Source: Rubellimicrobium sp. (GTDB taxonomy: Bacteria; Pseudomonadota; Alphaproteobacteria; Rhodobacterales; Rhodobacteraceae). Taken from it: a stretch of DNA of 64,000 nucleotides. Positions within the stretch are counted from its first letter, which is position 1; each line of letters opens with the position of its first letter. Below, piece after piece: positions 8,856 through 16,768 of this stretch. The notes beneath the pieces are model-generated. The model ran no database searches and had not been told where the DNA came from. It worked only from the letters and a program-made list of their open reading frames with translations. The translations under genes and the position numbers were made by a program. The stretch lies in assembly GCA_019454835.1 (NCBI GenBank), contig JACFNP010000009.1:1-64000 (forward strand), written 5' to 3'.

Positions 8856-8878
8856 GCCGCGAGGGATACCCTCGCGGC
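8856..8878. other. Perfect 10-bp stem, 3-nt loop hairpin upstream of the polymerase gene
   Basis: GCCGCGAGGG (8856-8865), loop ATA, CCCTCGCGGC (8869-8878). There is no T tract after it, so intrinsic termination is doubtful. It sits 45 bp before the GTG of the polymerase-like gene and may act as an mRNA-stability or attenuation hairpin between it and the ExoY-like gene. Confidence 0.5.
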
Positions 8879-8922
8879 GTCGGCGTCGGGGTGCGGCGAC
8901 CGGCACCGGGAAAGAGGCGCGC

Positions 8923-10323
8923 GTGCCGAACCTGCTTGCCAATGCTGTGCTGGTGCTGTGGCCGGCGGTCACGCTGGCGCTGTGCCTGCGCCTGCGCCTT
9001 GCGCCGGGGCGGGCGATCATCGCCGCGATCCTCGCCGGGTATCTGCTGCTGCCCCCCGCGCCTGCCGCGCTGGACCTGCCGCTCCTGCCCGATCTCGGAA
9101 AAGAGGAACTGCCCGCGCTGGCGGCCTTCGTGATCGCGCTGGTGCTCTGGCGGCCGGGGCTGTCGATCCTGCCCGAAAGCCCGGTCCTGCGCGCCTTGCT
9201 CGTGCTTTACGTCCTGTCGCCGGTCGGCAGCTCGCTCACCAACCCCGAGCCGCTGGTCTACGGGCCGCGCGTCCTGCCGGGACTGGGCCTGCGCGAGGCC
9301 GGGGGCGCGGTGATCCTGCAGGCGATCAAGGTCATGCCGTTCCTGCTGGCGCGGCATTTCCTTGCCCGGCCCGAGGATCGCCGCGACCTGATCCTTGCGC
9401 TGATGATCGGCGGGCTGGCCTATTCGCTGCCGGTTCTTGTCGAAATCCGGCTGGCGCCGCAGATCAACGTCTGGGTCTACGGGTTCTTCCAGCATTCGTT
9501 CGAGCAGATGATGCGCGCAGGCGGGTTCCGGCCCATCGTGTTCCTGTATCACGCGCTGTGGGTGGCGTTCTTCATGATGACGGCGCTGGTCGCCGCCGCC
9601 GCCGTGGCGCGCGAACGCGGCGGCGGCGCGGTCGCGGTCGTCGTGGTCCTGTGGCTGGCCGCGATCCTGGTGCTCGGCAAGTCCTATGCGGCGATCCTTT
9701 ATGCGCTGCTGCTCGTGCCTGCGGTGCTGGTCCTGTCGCCGCGCTGGCAGGTGCATCTCGCCGCGCTGTTCGCCGTGGCCGCGCTGGCCTGGCCGGTGGC
9801 GCGCATCGTCGATGTCGCGCCGGTGGATACCATCGTCGCCATGGCGTCCGAACTGGGGCAAGACCGGGCACATTCGCTGGATTTCCGCTTTGACAACGAA
9901 CGCGCGCTGACGGCGCGCGCGATGGAGAAGCCGGTCTTCGGCTGGGGCATCTGGGGGCGCAACCAGATCTATTCGCCGCAGGACGGCAGCGAGCTGAGCA
10001 TCACAGACGGCCGCTGGATCGTGGTATTGGGGATGCAGGGTCTTGTCGGCCTTGCCGCCGAATTCGGCCTTCTCGCGCTGCCGCTTCTTGGCGTATGGCG
10101 ACGGCGCCGGGACATCGCCGGGGATGACGGCGCAATCTGGACGGGGGCGCTGGCGCTGATCCTGGGGGTGAACATGCTCGACCTTCTGCCTAACGCGACG
10201 CTGACGCCGCTGACCTGGCTGGTGGCCGGGGCGGTGCTGGCCGTGGCCGAGACGCGGCAGGCGGCGGCGGTGGCCTCTGCACCCGCACCCGCCGCCACCG
10301 CCCCGATCGCGACGGTGCTGTGA
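8923..10323 (+). CDS. O-antigen ligase/polymerase-like multi-spanning membrane protein (Wzy-like)
   Basis: 466 residues with about ten to eleven hydrophobic segments spread over the whole length and a large hydrophilic loop in the last third (FGWGIWGRNQIYSPQDG). This is the typical topology of the Wzy/WaaL superfamily, where that periplasmic loop (often xGxGxxxx) handles the lipid-linked oligosaccharide. It follows the initiating transferase and precedes glycosyltransferases, so repeat-unit polymerisation is the best guess; ligation is possible. The start is a GTG at 8923 preceded by AAAGAGG. The stop overlaps the next gene. Confidence 0.78.
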   Translation: MPNLLANAVLVLWPAVTLALCLRLRLAPGRAIIAAILAGYLLLPPAPAALDLPLLPDLGKEELPALAAFVIALVLWRPGLSILPESPVLRALLVLYVLSPVGSSLTNPEPLVYGPRVLPGLGLREAGGAVILQAIKVMPFLLARHFLARPEDRRDLILALMIGGLAYSLPVLVEIRLAPQINVWVYGFFQHSFEQMMRAGGFRPIVFLYHALWVAFFMMTALVAAAAVARERGGGAVAVVVVLWLAAILVLGKSYAAILYALLLVPAVLVLSPRWQVHLAALFAVAALAWPVARIVDVAPVDTIVAMASELGQDRAHSLDFRFDNERALTARAMEKPVFGWGIWGRNQIYSPQDGSELSITDGRWIVVLGMQGLVGLAAEFGLLALPLLGVWRRRRDIAGDDGAIWTGALALILGVNMLDLLPNATLTPLTWLVAGAVLAVAETRQAAAVASAPAPAATAPIATVL

Positions 10324-11636
10324 TGGCGGGCGGGCGGCGGCGCATCCTTGTCATTGCCGAGCAGGCGAACCCCGACTGGGTGAGCGTGCCCCTCGTCGGC
10401 TGGTCGCTGGCGCGGGCGCTGGCGAAGGTGGCCGATGTCCACCTGGTCACCCATGTGCGCAACCACGCGGCGATCCTGCGCGCCGGGCTGCGCGAGGACG
10501 AGGATTTCACCAGCATCGATTCGGATGCGGTGGCCGGGCCGCTGTGGAAGCTGGCCGAACGGCTGCGCGGCGGCGAGGGCCGGGGCTTCACCATCCTGCA
10601 GGCCGCCGGGGCGCTGTCCTATCCGTGGTTCGAGCATCTGGTCTGGCGTCGGCTGGGCGCGCGCATCCGGGCGGGCGAATGGGACATCGTCCACCGCATC
10701 ACGCCGCTGTCGCCGACGGCCAGCGGCGCGCTGGCCCGGCGCTGCGCCGCTGCGGGCGTACCCTTCGTCATCGGCCCGCTGAACGGCGGCTTTCCCTGGC
10801 CTGTCGCCTTTGCCGCCGAACGGCGGCAGGAGCGCGAATGGCTGGCGCCGCTGCGCGGGCTTTACCGGCTGATGCCGGGGCGCGGGCGGATGCTGCGCCA
10901 TACGGCGGCGATCATCGCGGGCAGTCACCATGTCGCCTCGGAAATCCCCGCGCCGCTGCGTGACCGTGTCGTCTGGCTGCCCGAGAATGCCGTCGATCCC
11001 GCCCGCTTCACCCGGCATCCGCACAGGCCGGACGGCGTGCTGCGCGCCTGCTTCATCGGTCGCATGGTGCCCTACAAGGGCCCCGACATGCTGATCGAGG
11101 CCGCCGCGCCGCTGATCGCCTCGGGGCGCATGACGCTCGAGATGATCGGCGACGGCCCGCTGCTGCCGCAGTTGCGCGCGCAGGCCGGGGCGCTGGGCCT
11201 TGACGCCGGGCTGACGTTCCACGGCTGGATCGCGCATGACCGGGTGCATGAGGTGGCCGGGGGATGCGACATCCTCGCCTTCCCCTCGATCCGCGAATTC
11301 GGCGGCGGCGTGGTGCTCGAGGCGATGGCGATGGGCCTTGCGCCGGTGGTGGTCGATTACGGCGGGCCGGGCGAACTGGTCACCGACGCGACCGGATGGA
11401 AGATCGCGCTGACCGACCGCGCGGGCGTCACCCGCGACCTTGGCGCCCTGTTGGCCCTGCTGGCCGATGACCGGGCAGCGGTCGCGGCACGGGGCGCGGC
11501 GGCGCGGGCGCGGGTGTTGCAGCATTTCACCTGGGAGCGGAAGGCCGCGCAGGTGTTGCTGGTCCATGACTGGGCGCTGGGCCGCACCCCGCGCCCGGAC
11601 CTGTTCGGCCCCGACGACAGCGAGGCGGCGGCATGA
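10320..11636 (+). CDS. Glycosyltransferase family 4
   Basis: About 438 residues with a GT-B fold layout. An N-terminal acceptor-binding half is followed by the nucleotide-sugar half beginning CFIGRMVPYKGPDMLIEAA. The E-x7-E motif is seen as EFGGGVVLEAMAMG, and VVVDYGGPGELV follows, all typical of retaining GT4 enzymes such as WbaZ. The donor is unknown. GTG 10320 and ATG 10323 are both possible starts around the preceding TGA stop (GTGATG), so it is translationally coupled to the polymerase-like gene. The 3' end overlaps the next gene by four bases. Confidence 0.88.
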   Translation: MMAGGRRRILVIAEQANPDWVSVPLVGWSLARALAKVADVHLVTHVRNHAAILRAGLREDEDFTSIDSDAVAGPLWKLAERLRGGEGRGFTILQAAGALSYPWFEHLVWRRLGARIRAGEWDIVHRITPLSPTASGALARRCAAAGVPFVIGPLNGGFPWPVAFAAERRQEREWLAPLRGLYRLMPGRGRMLRHTAAIIAGSHHVASEIPAPLRDRVVWLPENAVDPARFTRHPHRPDGVLRACFIGRMVPYKGPDMLIEAAAPLIASGRMTLEMIGDGPLLPQLRAQAGALGLDAGLTFHGWIAHDRVHEVAGGCDILAFPSIREFGGGVVLEAMAMGLAPVVVDYGGPGELVTDATGWKIALTDRAGVTRDLGALLALLADDRAAVAARGAAARARVLQHFTWERKAAQVLLVHDWALGRTPRPDLFGPDDSEAAA

Positions 11637-14245
11637 TCCTGCGTGTCTGGCTGGTCCTTGTCCTTGTGCTGGTGACGGCGCCGCTGCGGGCCGAAAGCGG
11701 GGCGCAGGTGTTCTTCTTCGGCAATGCGGCAATCTACCCCGCAGGCGGTGATGACGACGACGCCGTGCCGCTGTGGCTGGCGCGCATGGCCGGGGCGGCC
11801 GGCGTGGCGTTCGCCGCCGACGGCACCTCGGGGGTGCCCGCGACATTCGCCCGCGACCTGCCGCCCGCGCCGGACTGGCGCATCGACGGTGTGGCGCGCG
11901 GGATGGGCGACAGCCCGCGCTCGTTCCGCATGGCGGGCTTCGATACCGTGGTGCTGGCGCCGGGGATGATCGACGCCGGAACCGCCGCCCTTGTCCGCCG
12001 CACCTTCGACTGGGCCGGGCGGCAGGGGGTGCGCCGCGCGCTGCTCTACGAGGACGGCCCCGGCGCCGCCGCGCTGGTGCAGGAAGTCGCGGCGGGGTCG
12101 CCGGGTCCGGCGGTCGGCATCGTGCCGGTCGCCTCGACCATGGCGGCGCTGGGCCTTGCGCCTGTTGACGGCACGCCCGACGCCGCGCTGCTTGCGGCGA
12201 TGGTGACGTGGTCGGCGCTGTTCCGTTCGGCCGCGCCGGAGATCGCGCTGCCCGACACGGTGTCGGCGCCTCTGCGTGACGGTTATGCGGGGATCGCCGA
12301 ACGCATCTGGCTGCATGTCGCCGGGGCGGTGGCGCCCGAGGGCGCGGTGCTGACCCCGCCCGCGACCGGCCTTGCCGATCCGTCGCTGGCCTTCGGCCTG
12401 GCCGGGATCGCCGACTGGTCCACCGAAATGCCCTTCATCGACGTGATGAAGACCGCCCGGCCCTGGATCGGGCATCTTCCCGGCCAGTGGGGCGGGGTCG
12501 ATGCCGCAGACCTGCGCGCGGGCGGGTTCCTGTCGCCCGAGGGCTGGCCGCTGGCGATTCCCGACGGGGTCGAATCGCTCGAGAGCCTCGTTCTCACCGA
12601 CCTGCCCGAGGATGCTGCGGATACCGCCGGGCGCTATGTGGTCCGCTGGCGCGGCGAGGGTGCGCTGGCGCTGACCGGGCGGGCGCGCGATGTCGATTTT
12701 GGCGACCACGCGGCGCGTTTCACCTTCACGCCGGGCGAGGGGTTTGTCGGCGTGCAGCTTGCAGCCATCGACGCCGCCGACCCGATCCGCGACATCACCA
12801 TGATGCGCGAGGATCACGCCGACATCGCCCGCGCGGGGGCGGTGTTCAATCCCGATTTCCTGGCCACGGTGCACGACGTGCGCAGCCTGCGCTTCATGGA
12901 CTGGATGGCGACGAACGGTTCGGGGCAGGTGACATGGGACGACCGCCCGCGCCCCGATGACGCGACGTTCGCCCGCCGTGGCGTGCCGGTCGAGGTGATG
13001 GTTGACCTTGCCAACCGCGCCGGGGTCGATCCGTGGTTCACCCTGCCGCACATGGCCGACGATGATTATGTCCGCCGTTTCGCGCAATATGTCCACGACC
13101 ACCTGCGCCCCGGCCTGCGCGCGAATGCGGAATGGTCGAACGAGGTCTGGAACTTCACCTTCCCGCAGGCCGGATGGGCCGCCGCGCAGGCGCGGGCGCG
13201 CTGGGGCGATGCCGCCGGGGACGATGCCTGGATGCAATACGCGGGCACCCGCGCCGCCGAGGTGGCCGACATCTGGGCCGGGGTCTTTGCCGACGATCCG
13301 TCGCGGCTGGTGCGGGTGGTCGCCACGCATACCGGCTGGCCGGGGCTGGAGGACGCCCTTCTCGACGCGCCGCTGCGGCAGGCCGAGGGGCTGCCCGCGC
13401 CGGTTCGGTCGTTCGACGCCTATGCGGTAAGCGGCTACTTCGGGCACGACATCGGCGCCGAGGAGTTTGCCCCGTCGCTGCGGGCGTGGATCGCGGCGGG
13501 CGAGGCGGATGCGCGGGTGACTGCGGCGCTGCGCGAGGGGTCGGTTGCCGATCTCGTCACCCGGCTCTGGCCCCATCACGCGCGGGTCGCGCGTGAACGC
13601 GGGCTGATGCTGCTCATGTATGAAGGCGGCAGCCATCTCGTCGGGCAGGGCGCGGCGGGCGAGGATGCGGCGATCAACGCCTTTCTGGCCCGCTACAGCT
13701 ACAGCCCCGACATCGCGGCGATCTATGCCGATCTTCTTGCCGCATGGCGCGCGTCGGGCGCGGCGCAGCCCGTGGGGCCGTTCAACGCCTTCGTCGATAT
13801 CGCGCCGCCGTCGCGCTGGGGATCATGGGGGGCGCGGCGCCATACCGGCGACGTGAACCCGCGCTGGGCGACGCTGGCCGCCTGGAACAGCGTGCCCCTG
13901 GGCGAGGACCGGGGCGATGCCCTGCGCCACGGCGTGCTGCGCCGCGCCGGGGACGGCGGCGGGGTGCTGGCCGGGACGGCATGGGCCGACGTGCTGACGG
14001 GCGGTGCGGGTGACGACGTGATCGTCGCGGGCGGCGGCGCCGATCTGGTCGGCGGCGGCGCCGGACATGACCGCGTGGTGCTGCCCGGCAAGGCCGCCGA
14101 CTGGATGCCTGCCGCCGAGGGCGATGTGCTGTGGATGATCGGCCCCGAAGCCGAGGTGCGCATGGTCGATGTCGAGGAGATCGCCTTCAGCGACGATCCG
14201 GGTGCGGTCCTGACCGTTGCCGCGCCTGCGGAAGGTCGGGAATAG
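11633..14245 (+). CDS. Secreted protein with glycosidase-like region and C-terminal RTX-like calcium-binding repeats
   Basis: 870 residues. A signal peptide (MILRVWLVLVLVLVTAPLRA-ES) is followed by an uncharacterised domain at about 25-260 and a large region at about 400-740. That region has motifs suggestive of a glycoside-hydrolase TIM barrel (NAEWSNEVWNFTFPQ with a possible catalytic Glu; LLMYEGGSHLVGQG with a second Glu). The last 130 residues contain two to three nonapeptide-like units (LTGGAGDDVIVAGGGADLVG, then GGGAGHDRV) resembling RTX repeats. This combination fits a secreted polysaccharide-modifying or polysaccharide-bound protein of the EPS pathway. The short RTX array is less than a normal type I secretion signal would have. 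Function is inferred from position and faint motifs only. Confidence 0.62.
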   Translation: MILRVWLVLVLVLVTAPLRAESGAQVFFFGNAAIYPAGGDDDDAVPLWLARMAGAAGVAFAADGTSGVPATFARDLPPAPDWRIDGVARGMGDSPRSFRMAGFDTVVLAPGMIDAGTAALVRRTFDWAGRQGVRRALLYEDGPGAAALVQEVAAGSPGPAVGIVPVASTMAALGLAPVDGTPDAALLAAMVTWSALFRSAAPEIALPDTVSAPLRDGYAGIAERIWLHVAGAVAPEGAVLTPPATGLADPSLAFGLAGIADWSTEMPFIDVMKTARPWIGHLPGQWGGVDAADLRAGGFLSPEGWPLAIPDGVESLESLVLTDLPEDAADTAGRYVVRWRGEGALALTGRARDVDFGDHAARFTFTPGEGFVGVQLAAIDAADPIRDITMMREDHADIARAGAVFNPDFLATVHDVRSLRFMDWMATNGSGQVTWDDRPRPDDATFARRGVPVEVMVDLANRAGVDPWFTLPHMADDDYVRRFAQYVHDHLRPGLRANAEWSNEVWNFTFPQAGWAAAQARARWGDAAGDDAWMQYAGTRAAEVADIWAGVFADDPSRLVRVVATHTGWPGLEDALLDAPLRQAEGLPAPVRSFDAYAVSGYFGHDIGAEEFAPSLRAWIAAGEADARVTAALREGSVADLVTRLWPHHARVARERGLMLLMYEGGSHLVGQGAAGEDAAINAFLARYSYSPDIAAIYADLLAAWRASGAAQPVGPFNAFVDIAPPSRWGSWGARRHTGDVNPRWATLAAWNSVPLGEDRGDALRHGVLRRAGDGGGVLAGTAWADVLTGGAGDDVIVAGGGADLVGGGAGHDRVVLPGKAADWMPAAEGDVLWMIGPEAEVRMVDVEEIAFSDDPGAVLTVAAPAEGRE

Positions 14246-15452
14246 GGTCGTCGTCATGCGCCATCGGCAGGAAGCCCGTTTCGCGCAGGATATGCAGGGC
14301 GCCGCGCCTTGCGTCGTGGTCCGTCTCGCTCCGGGCGCGCGCAAGGATCGACAGGCGCCGCGCCAGTTCGGCGTTCCCGGCGATCTGCAGGATCGCCCGC
14401 GCCAGCCCGGCGGGCGCCCTGGGCTGCACCAGCAGCGCGTCGCGCCCGTCACTTGCGATTTCACGCACGCCGCCTGCGGCGGTGGCGACCGAGGGTACGC
14501 CGCAGGCCATCGCCTCCATGAGCGCGGTGCCCAGCGGCTCCTGCCACGAGGGCAGCACGAAGACATGCGCGGCAAGAAGCTCGTCACGCACCCTGGCGGC
14601 ATCCAGCGCGCCCGCCAGCGTGACATGGCTGCCAAGCCGCAACTCCTGGGCCAGCGCGGCCAGAGCGGCGCGGTGGCCGGGGGCGGACTCGGGGTCTTCA
14701 CCCGCGATGGTCAGGTGCAGATCCTGCCCGCCGTCGAGAATGATGCGCGCGGCTGCAAGCAGGTCCTGGAACCCCTTGCCCGGCGCCACCACCCCGCAGG
14801 CGAAAAGCCGCAGCGTTCCGCCCGGCGCCAGCGGCACATAGGCGGCGTCGCGGCGGAAGAAGGCGGTGTCCACGCCTTGCGGCTGCACGGCGATACGCAG
14901 CGGCAGGTCGTCGCGCAGCACGAAGCGGGTCTCGTTGAGGATGCGCGCCGTCGCCACGGTGGCAAAGCGCAGGCCCTGCCATTTCAGGTTCTGCCCCGGC
15001 CCGCCCTCGGACAGCGGCCCCGGCAGATAGAGCGAGACCGTCGGCCCGCCCATCCGCCGCGCCAGCGCGGCGATCAGGGCGCCGGTGCCCGCGCCCTGCA
15101 CATGGACGTGACGGAACCCCTCGCGCCGGGCCAGCCCGGCCAGCCGCGCCGCCGGGGCAAGCGCGGCAAACGCATCACGGGCCAGCCCGCGTTCACCGGC
15201 CATCGCGGCAAGGGGCAGGGCGGGCAGGCCGCGCAGGAACGGCAGCACCCCGGCGCCGCCCAGATAGCGCGTGCGCGCCATGGCGACGCGGCCCCAGTCA
15301 TGCGGCATCCGCACCGCATCGGGCGGCTGCGTCGAAAGAATGACGACATCGACGCCCGCGTCCTCGATCGCGGCGATCTCGGACCATGCGGAAGTGTGAC
15401 TCTGGTCGGGGAAGCGCGGCACGAGATAGCCAAGCCGGGGCCGGGAGGACAT
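14187..15452 (-). CDS. Glycosyltransferase family 4 (opposite strand)
   Basis: About 421 residues, GT-B fold. The N-terminal half begins RLGYLVPRFPDQSHT, a motif seen in colanic acid/EPS GT4 enzymes. The C-terminal half has LFACGVVAPGKGFQDLL, and SWQEPLGTALMEAMACGVPSVATAAGG carries the E-x7-E motif. It is the only glycosyltransferase of the locus on the minus strand. Its last 59 bases overlap the 3' end of the secreted-protein gene, so the two convergent genes share coding DNA. The start at 15452 fits the family N-terminus; ATG 15476 in frame is an alternative. No clear ribosome site is visible for either. Confidence 0.87.
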   Translation of the reverse strand: MSSRPRLGYLVPRFPDQSHTSAWSEIAAIEDAGVDVVILSTQPPDAVRMPHDWGRVAMARTRYLGGAGVLPFLRGLPALPLAAMAGERGLARDAFAALAPAARLAGLARREGFRHVHVQGAGTGALIAALARRMGGPTVSLYLPGPLSEGGPGQNLKWQGLRFATVATARILNETRFVLRDDLPLRIAVQPQGVDTAFFRRDAAYVPLAPGGTLRLFACGVVAPGKGFQDLLAAARIILDGGQDLHLTIAGEDPESAPGHRAALAALAQELRLGSHVTLAGALDAARVRDELLAAHVFVLPSWQEPLGTALMEAMACGVPSVATAAGGVREIASDGRDALLVQPRAPAGLARAILQIAGNAELARRLSILARARSETDHDARRGALHILRETGFLPMAHDDDPIPDLPQARQRSGPHPDRR

Positions 15453-15587
15453 GAAACAGGCTTGCCTTTGCCACATGCACGCGAGACAGGCGCAGAATGA
15501 ACGGTTTTCAGGGTGCAGTCAAAGGGGAGACAGGCGATCGCCGGGCAGCCGCGCGATCTGCCCTGCGCGGGCTGGCATGGCCTGTTC

Positions 15588-15677
15588 CGTCATTGCGAGG
15601 CGCAAGCCGAAGCAACCCCGACCGCTTGCGCGATGCCCTCGGGGTTGCTTCGTCGGCTGCGCCGCCTCGCAATGACG
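15588..15677. repeat. ~88-bp dispersed palindrome, family 1, long right arm
   Basis: Begins CGTCATTGCGAGG and ends CTCGCAATGACG. The right arm includes TTGCTTCGTCGGCTGCGCCG. First of two copies inside the tandem duplication. Confidence 0.92.
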
Positions 15678-15774
15678 AAACCGGCCGCGCGCCCGCTTTC
15701 CCTGCGGGCGACCGCTTGGCAGCCGGGCGAACGGCGGCTGCGCGGGCTGGCATGGCGTCGTCGCCCGAAAATCC

Positions 15775-15863
15775 CGTCATTGCGAGGCGAAGCCGAAGCA
15801 ACCCCGACCGCTTGCTCAACGCCCTCGGGGTTGCTTCGTCGGCTGCGCCTTCTCGCAATGACG
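15775..15863. repeat. ~88-bp dispersed palindrome, family 1, long right arm
   Basis: Begins CGTCATTGCGAGG and ends TCTCGCAATGACG. Same orientation as the copy 187 bp upstream, as expected from tandem duplication. Confidence 0.92.
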
Positions 15864-15907
15864 GAACAGGCCGTGTGCCCGATTGCCCTGCGGGCGACCG
15901 GCCCGGC

Positions 15908-16768
15908 GTGGACGCGCGGCCCGGCGCGGACGCGCAGCCGGGCGGGGGCCTTGCCGTCATCATTCCGGCGGCGAACGAGGCGGCGCGGATCGGTGCCTGC
16001 CTGGCGGCGCTGGCCGCGTCGGATGATCCCGGCCTGCCGGTCGCGGTGATCGTGGTCGCCAACGGCTGCCGGGACGCGACCGCGCAGGTCGCGCGCGATG
16101 CAGGGGCCGCGATTGCGGCGCGCGGCTGGGCGATGCAGGTGCTGGAGCTGGCCGAAGGCGGCAAGACCCGCGCGCTGAACGCGGGCGACGCGGCCACGGG
16201 CGCGGGGCTGCGGCTGTACCTCGACGCCGACGTGACGCCCGGTCCGGGGCTTCTGGCGGCGCTGGCCCGCGCGCTTGCGGGCGAGGCGGCGGCCTATGCC
16301 TCGGGGCGGGTGCGCATCACCGGGCGCGGGGCGGTCGCGCGGGCCTATGCGCGGGTCTGGGCGCGGGTGCCCTTCATGGCGCGCGGCGTGCCGGGCTGCG
16401 GCGCCTTCGCGGTGAACCGCGCGGGCCGGGCGCGCTGGGGGGCCTGGCCCGACATCATTTCGGACGACACCTTCGCGCGGCTGCAGTTTCGCCCCGGCGA
16501 ACGCCATCTCGTCGCCGCCGCCTACGACTGGCCGGTGGCCGAGGGCTTCGGCGCCCTTGTCCGCGTCCGCCGCAGGCAGGATCGCGGCGTGGCCGAGATC
16601 GCGGCACGTTTCCCCGATCTGCTGCGCAACGACGACAAGGCGCCGCCGGGCGCCGCCGGGTTGCTGCGCCTGCTGGTCCGCGACCCCGCCGGTCTTGCGG
16701 TCTATGCCGGGGTCGCGCTGGCGGTGCGCCTGAAGCGCGGTGATGCGGGATGGAGCCGGGGGCGATGA
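15908..16768 (+). CDS. Glycosyltransferase family 2
   Basis: About 286 residues, GT-A fold. The core opens with AVIIPAANEAARIG and VVANGCRDAT, and the metal-binding DxD is seen as YLDADVTPGPG. GCGAFAVNR and a SDDTFARL acidic motif follow, as in inverting GT2 enzymes. One hydrophobic stretch near the C-terminus may touch the membrane. The donor and acceptor are unknown. The start is uncertain: GTG 15908 gives a 14-residue lead before the core and lies outside the duplicated repeat, while GTG 15875 lies inside it. The stop overlaps the flippase start (ATGA). Confidence 0.85.
   Translation: MDARPGADAQPGGGLAVIIPAANEAARIGACLAALAASDDPGLPVAVIVVANGCRDATAQVARDAGAAIAARGWAMQVLELAEGGKTRALNAGDAATGAGLRLYLDADVTPGPGLLAALARALAGEAAAYASGRVRITGRGAVARAYARVWARVPFMARGVPGCGAFAVNRAGRARWGAWPDIISDDTFARLQFRPGERHLVAAAYDWPVAEGFGALVRVRRRQDRGVAEIAARFPDLLRNDDKAPPGAAGLLRLLVRDPAGLAVYAGVALAVRLKRGDAGWSRGR

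Larger units (their letters stand above)
15563..15900. repeat. Tandem duplication carrying two family-1 palindromes
   Basis: Two units, 15563-15714 and 15738-15900, each begin with the 19-mer CTGCGCGGGCTGGCATGGC, contain one family-1 palindrome and end with CCCTGCGGGCGACCG. The offset is about 175 bp. The region between the divergent GT4 and GT2 genes therefore grew by tandem duplication of a block that included the palindrome. The open frame running through it into the GT2 gene is not protein-coding. Confidence 0.85.

Noticed and set aside
8839-9873. A His/Gln/Arg-rich minus-strand open frame opposite the polymerase-like gene
   Set aside because: Composition is typical of the complement of a hydrophobic membrane-protein gene, not of a real protein.
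15497-15907. N-terminal extension of the GT2 protein through the repeats
   Set aside because: The frame runs through two palindromes and gives repeated RSNPDRL-type peptide with no relation to glycosyltransferases.
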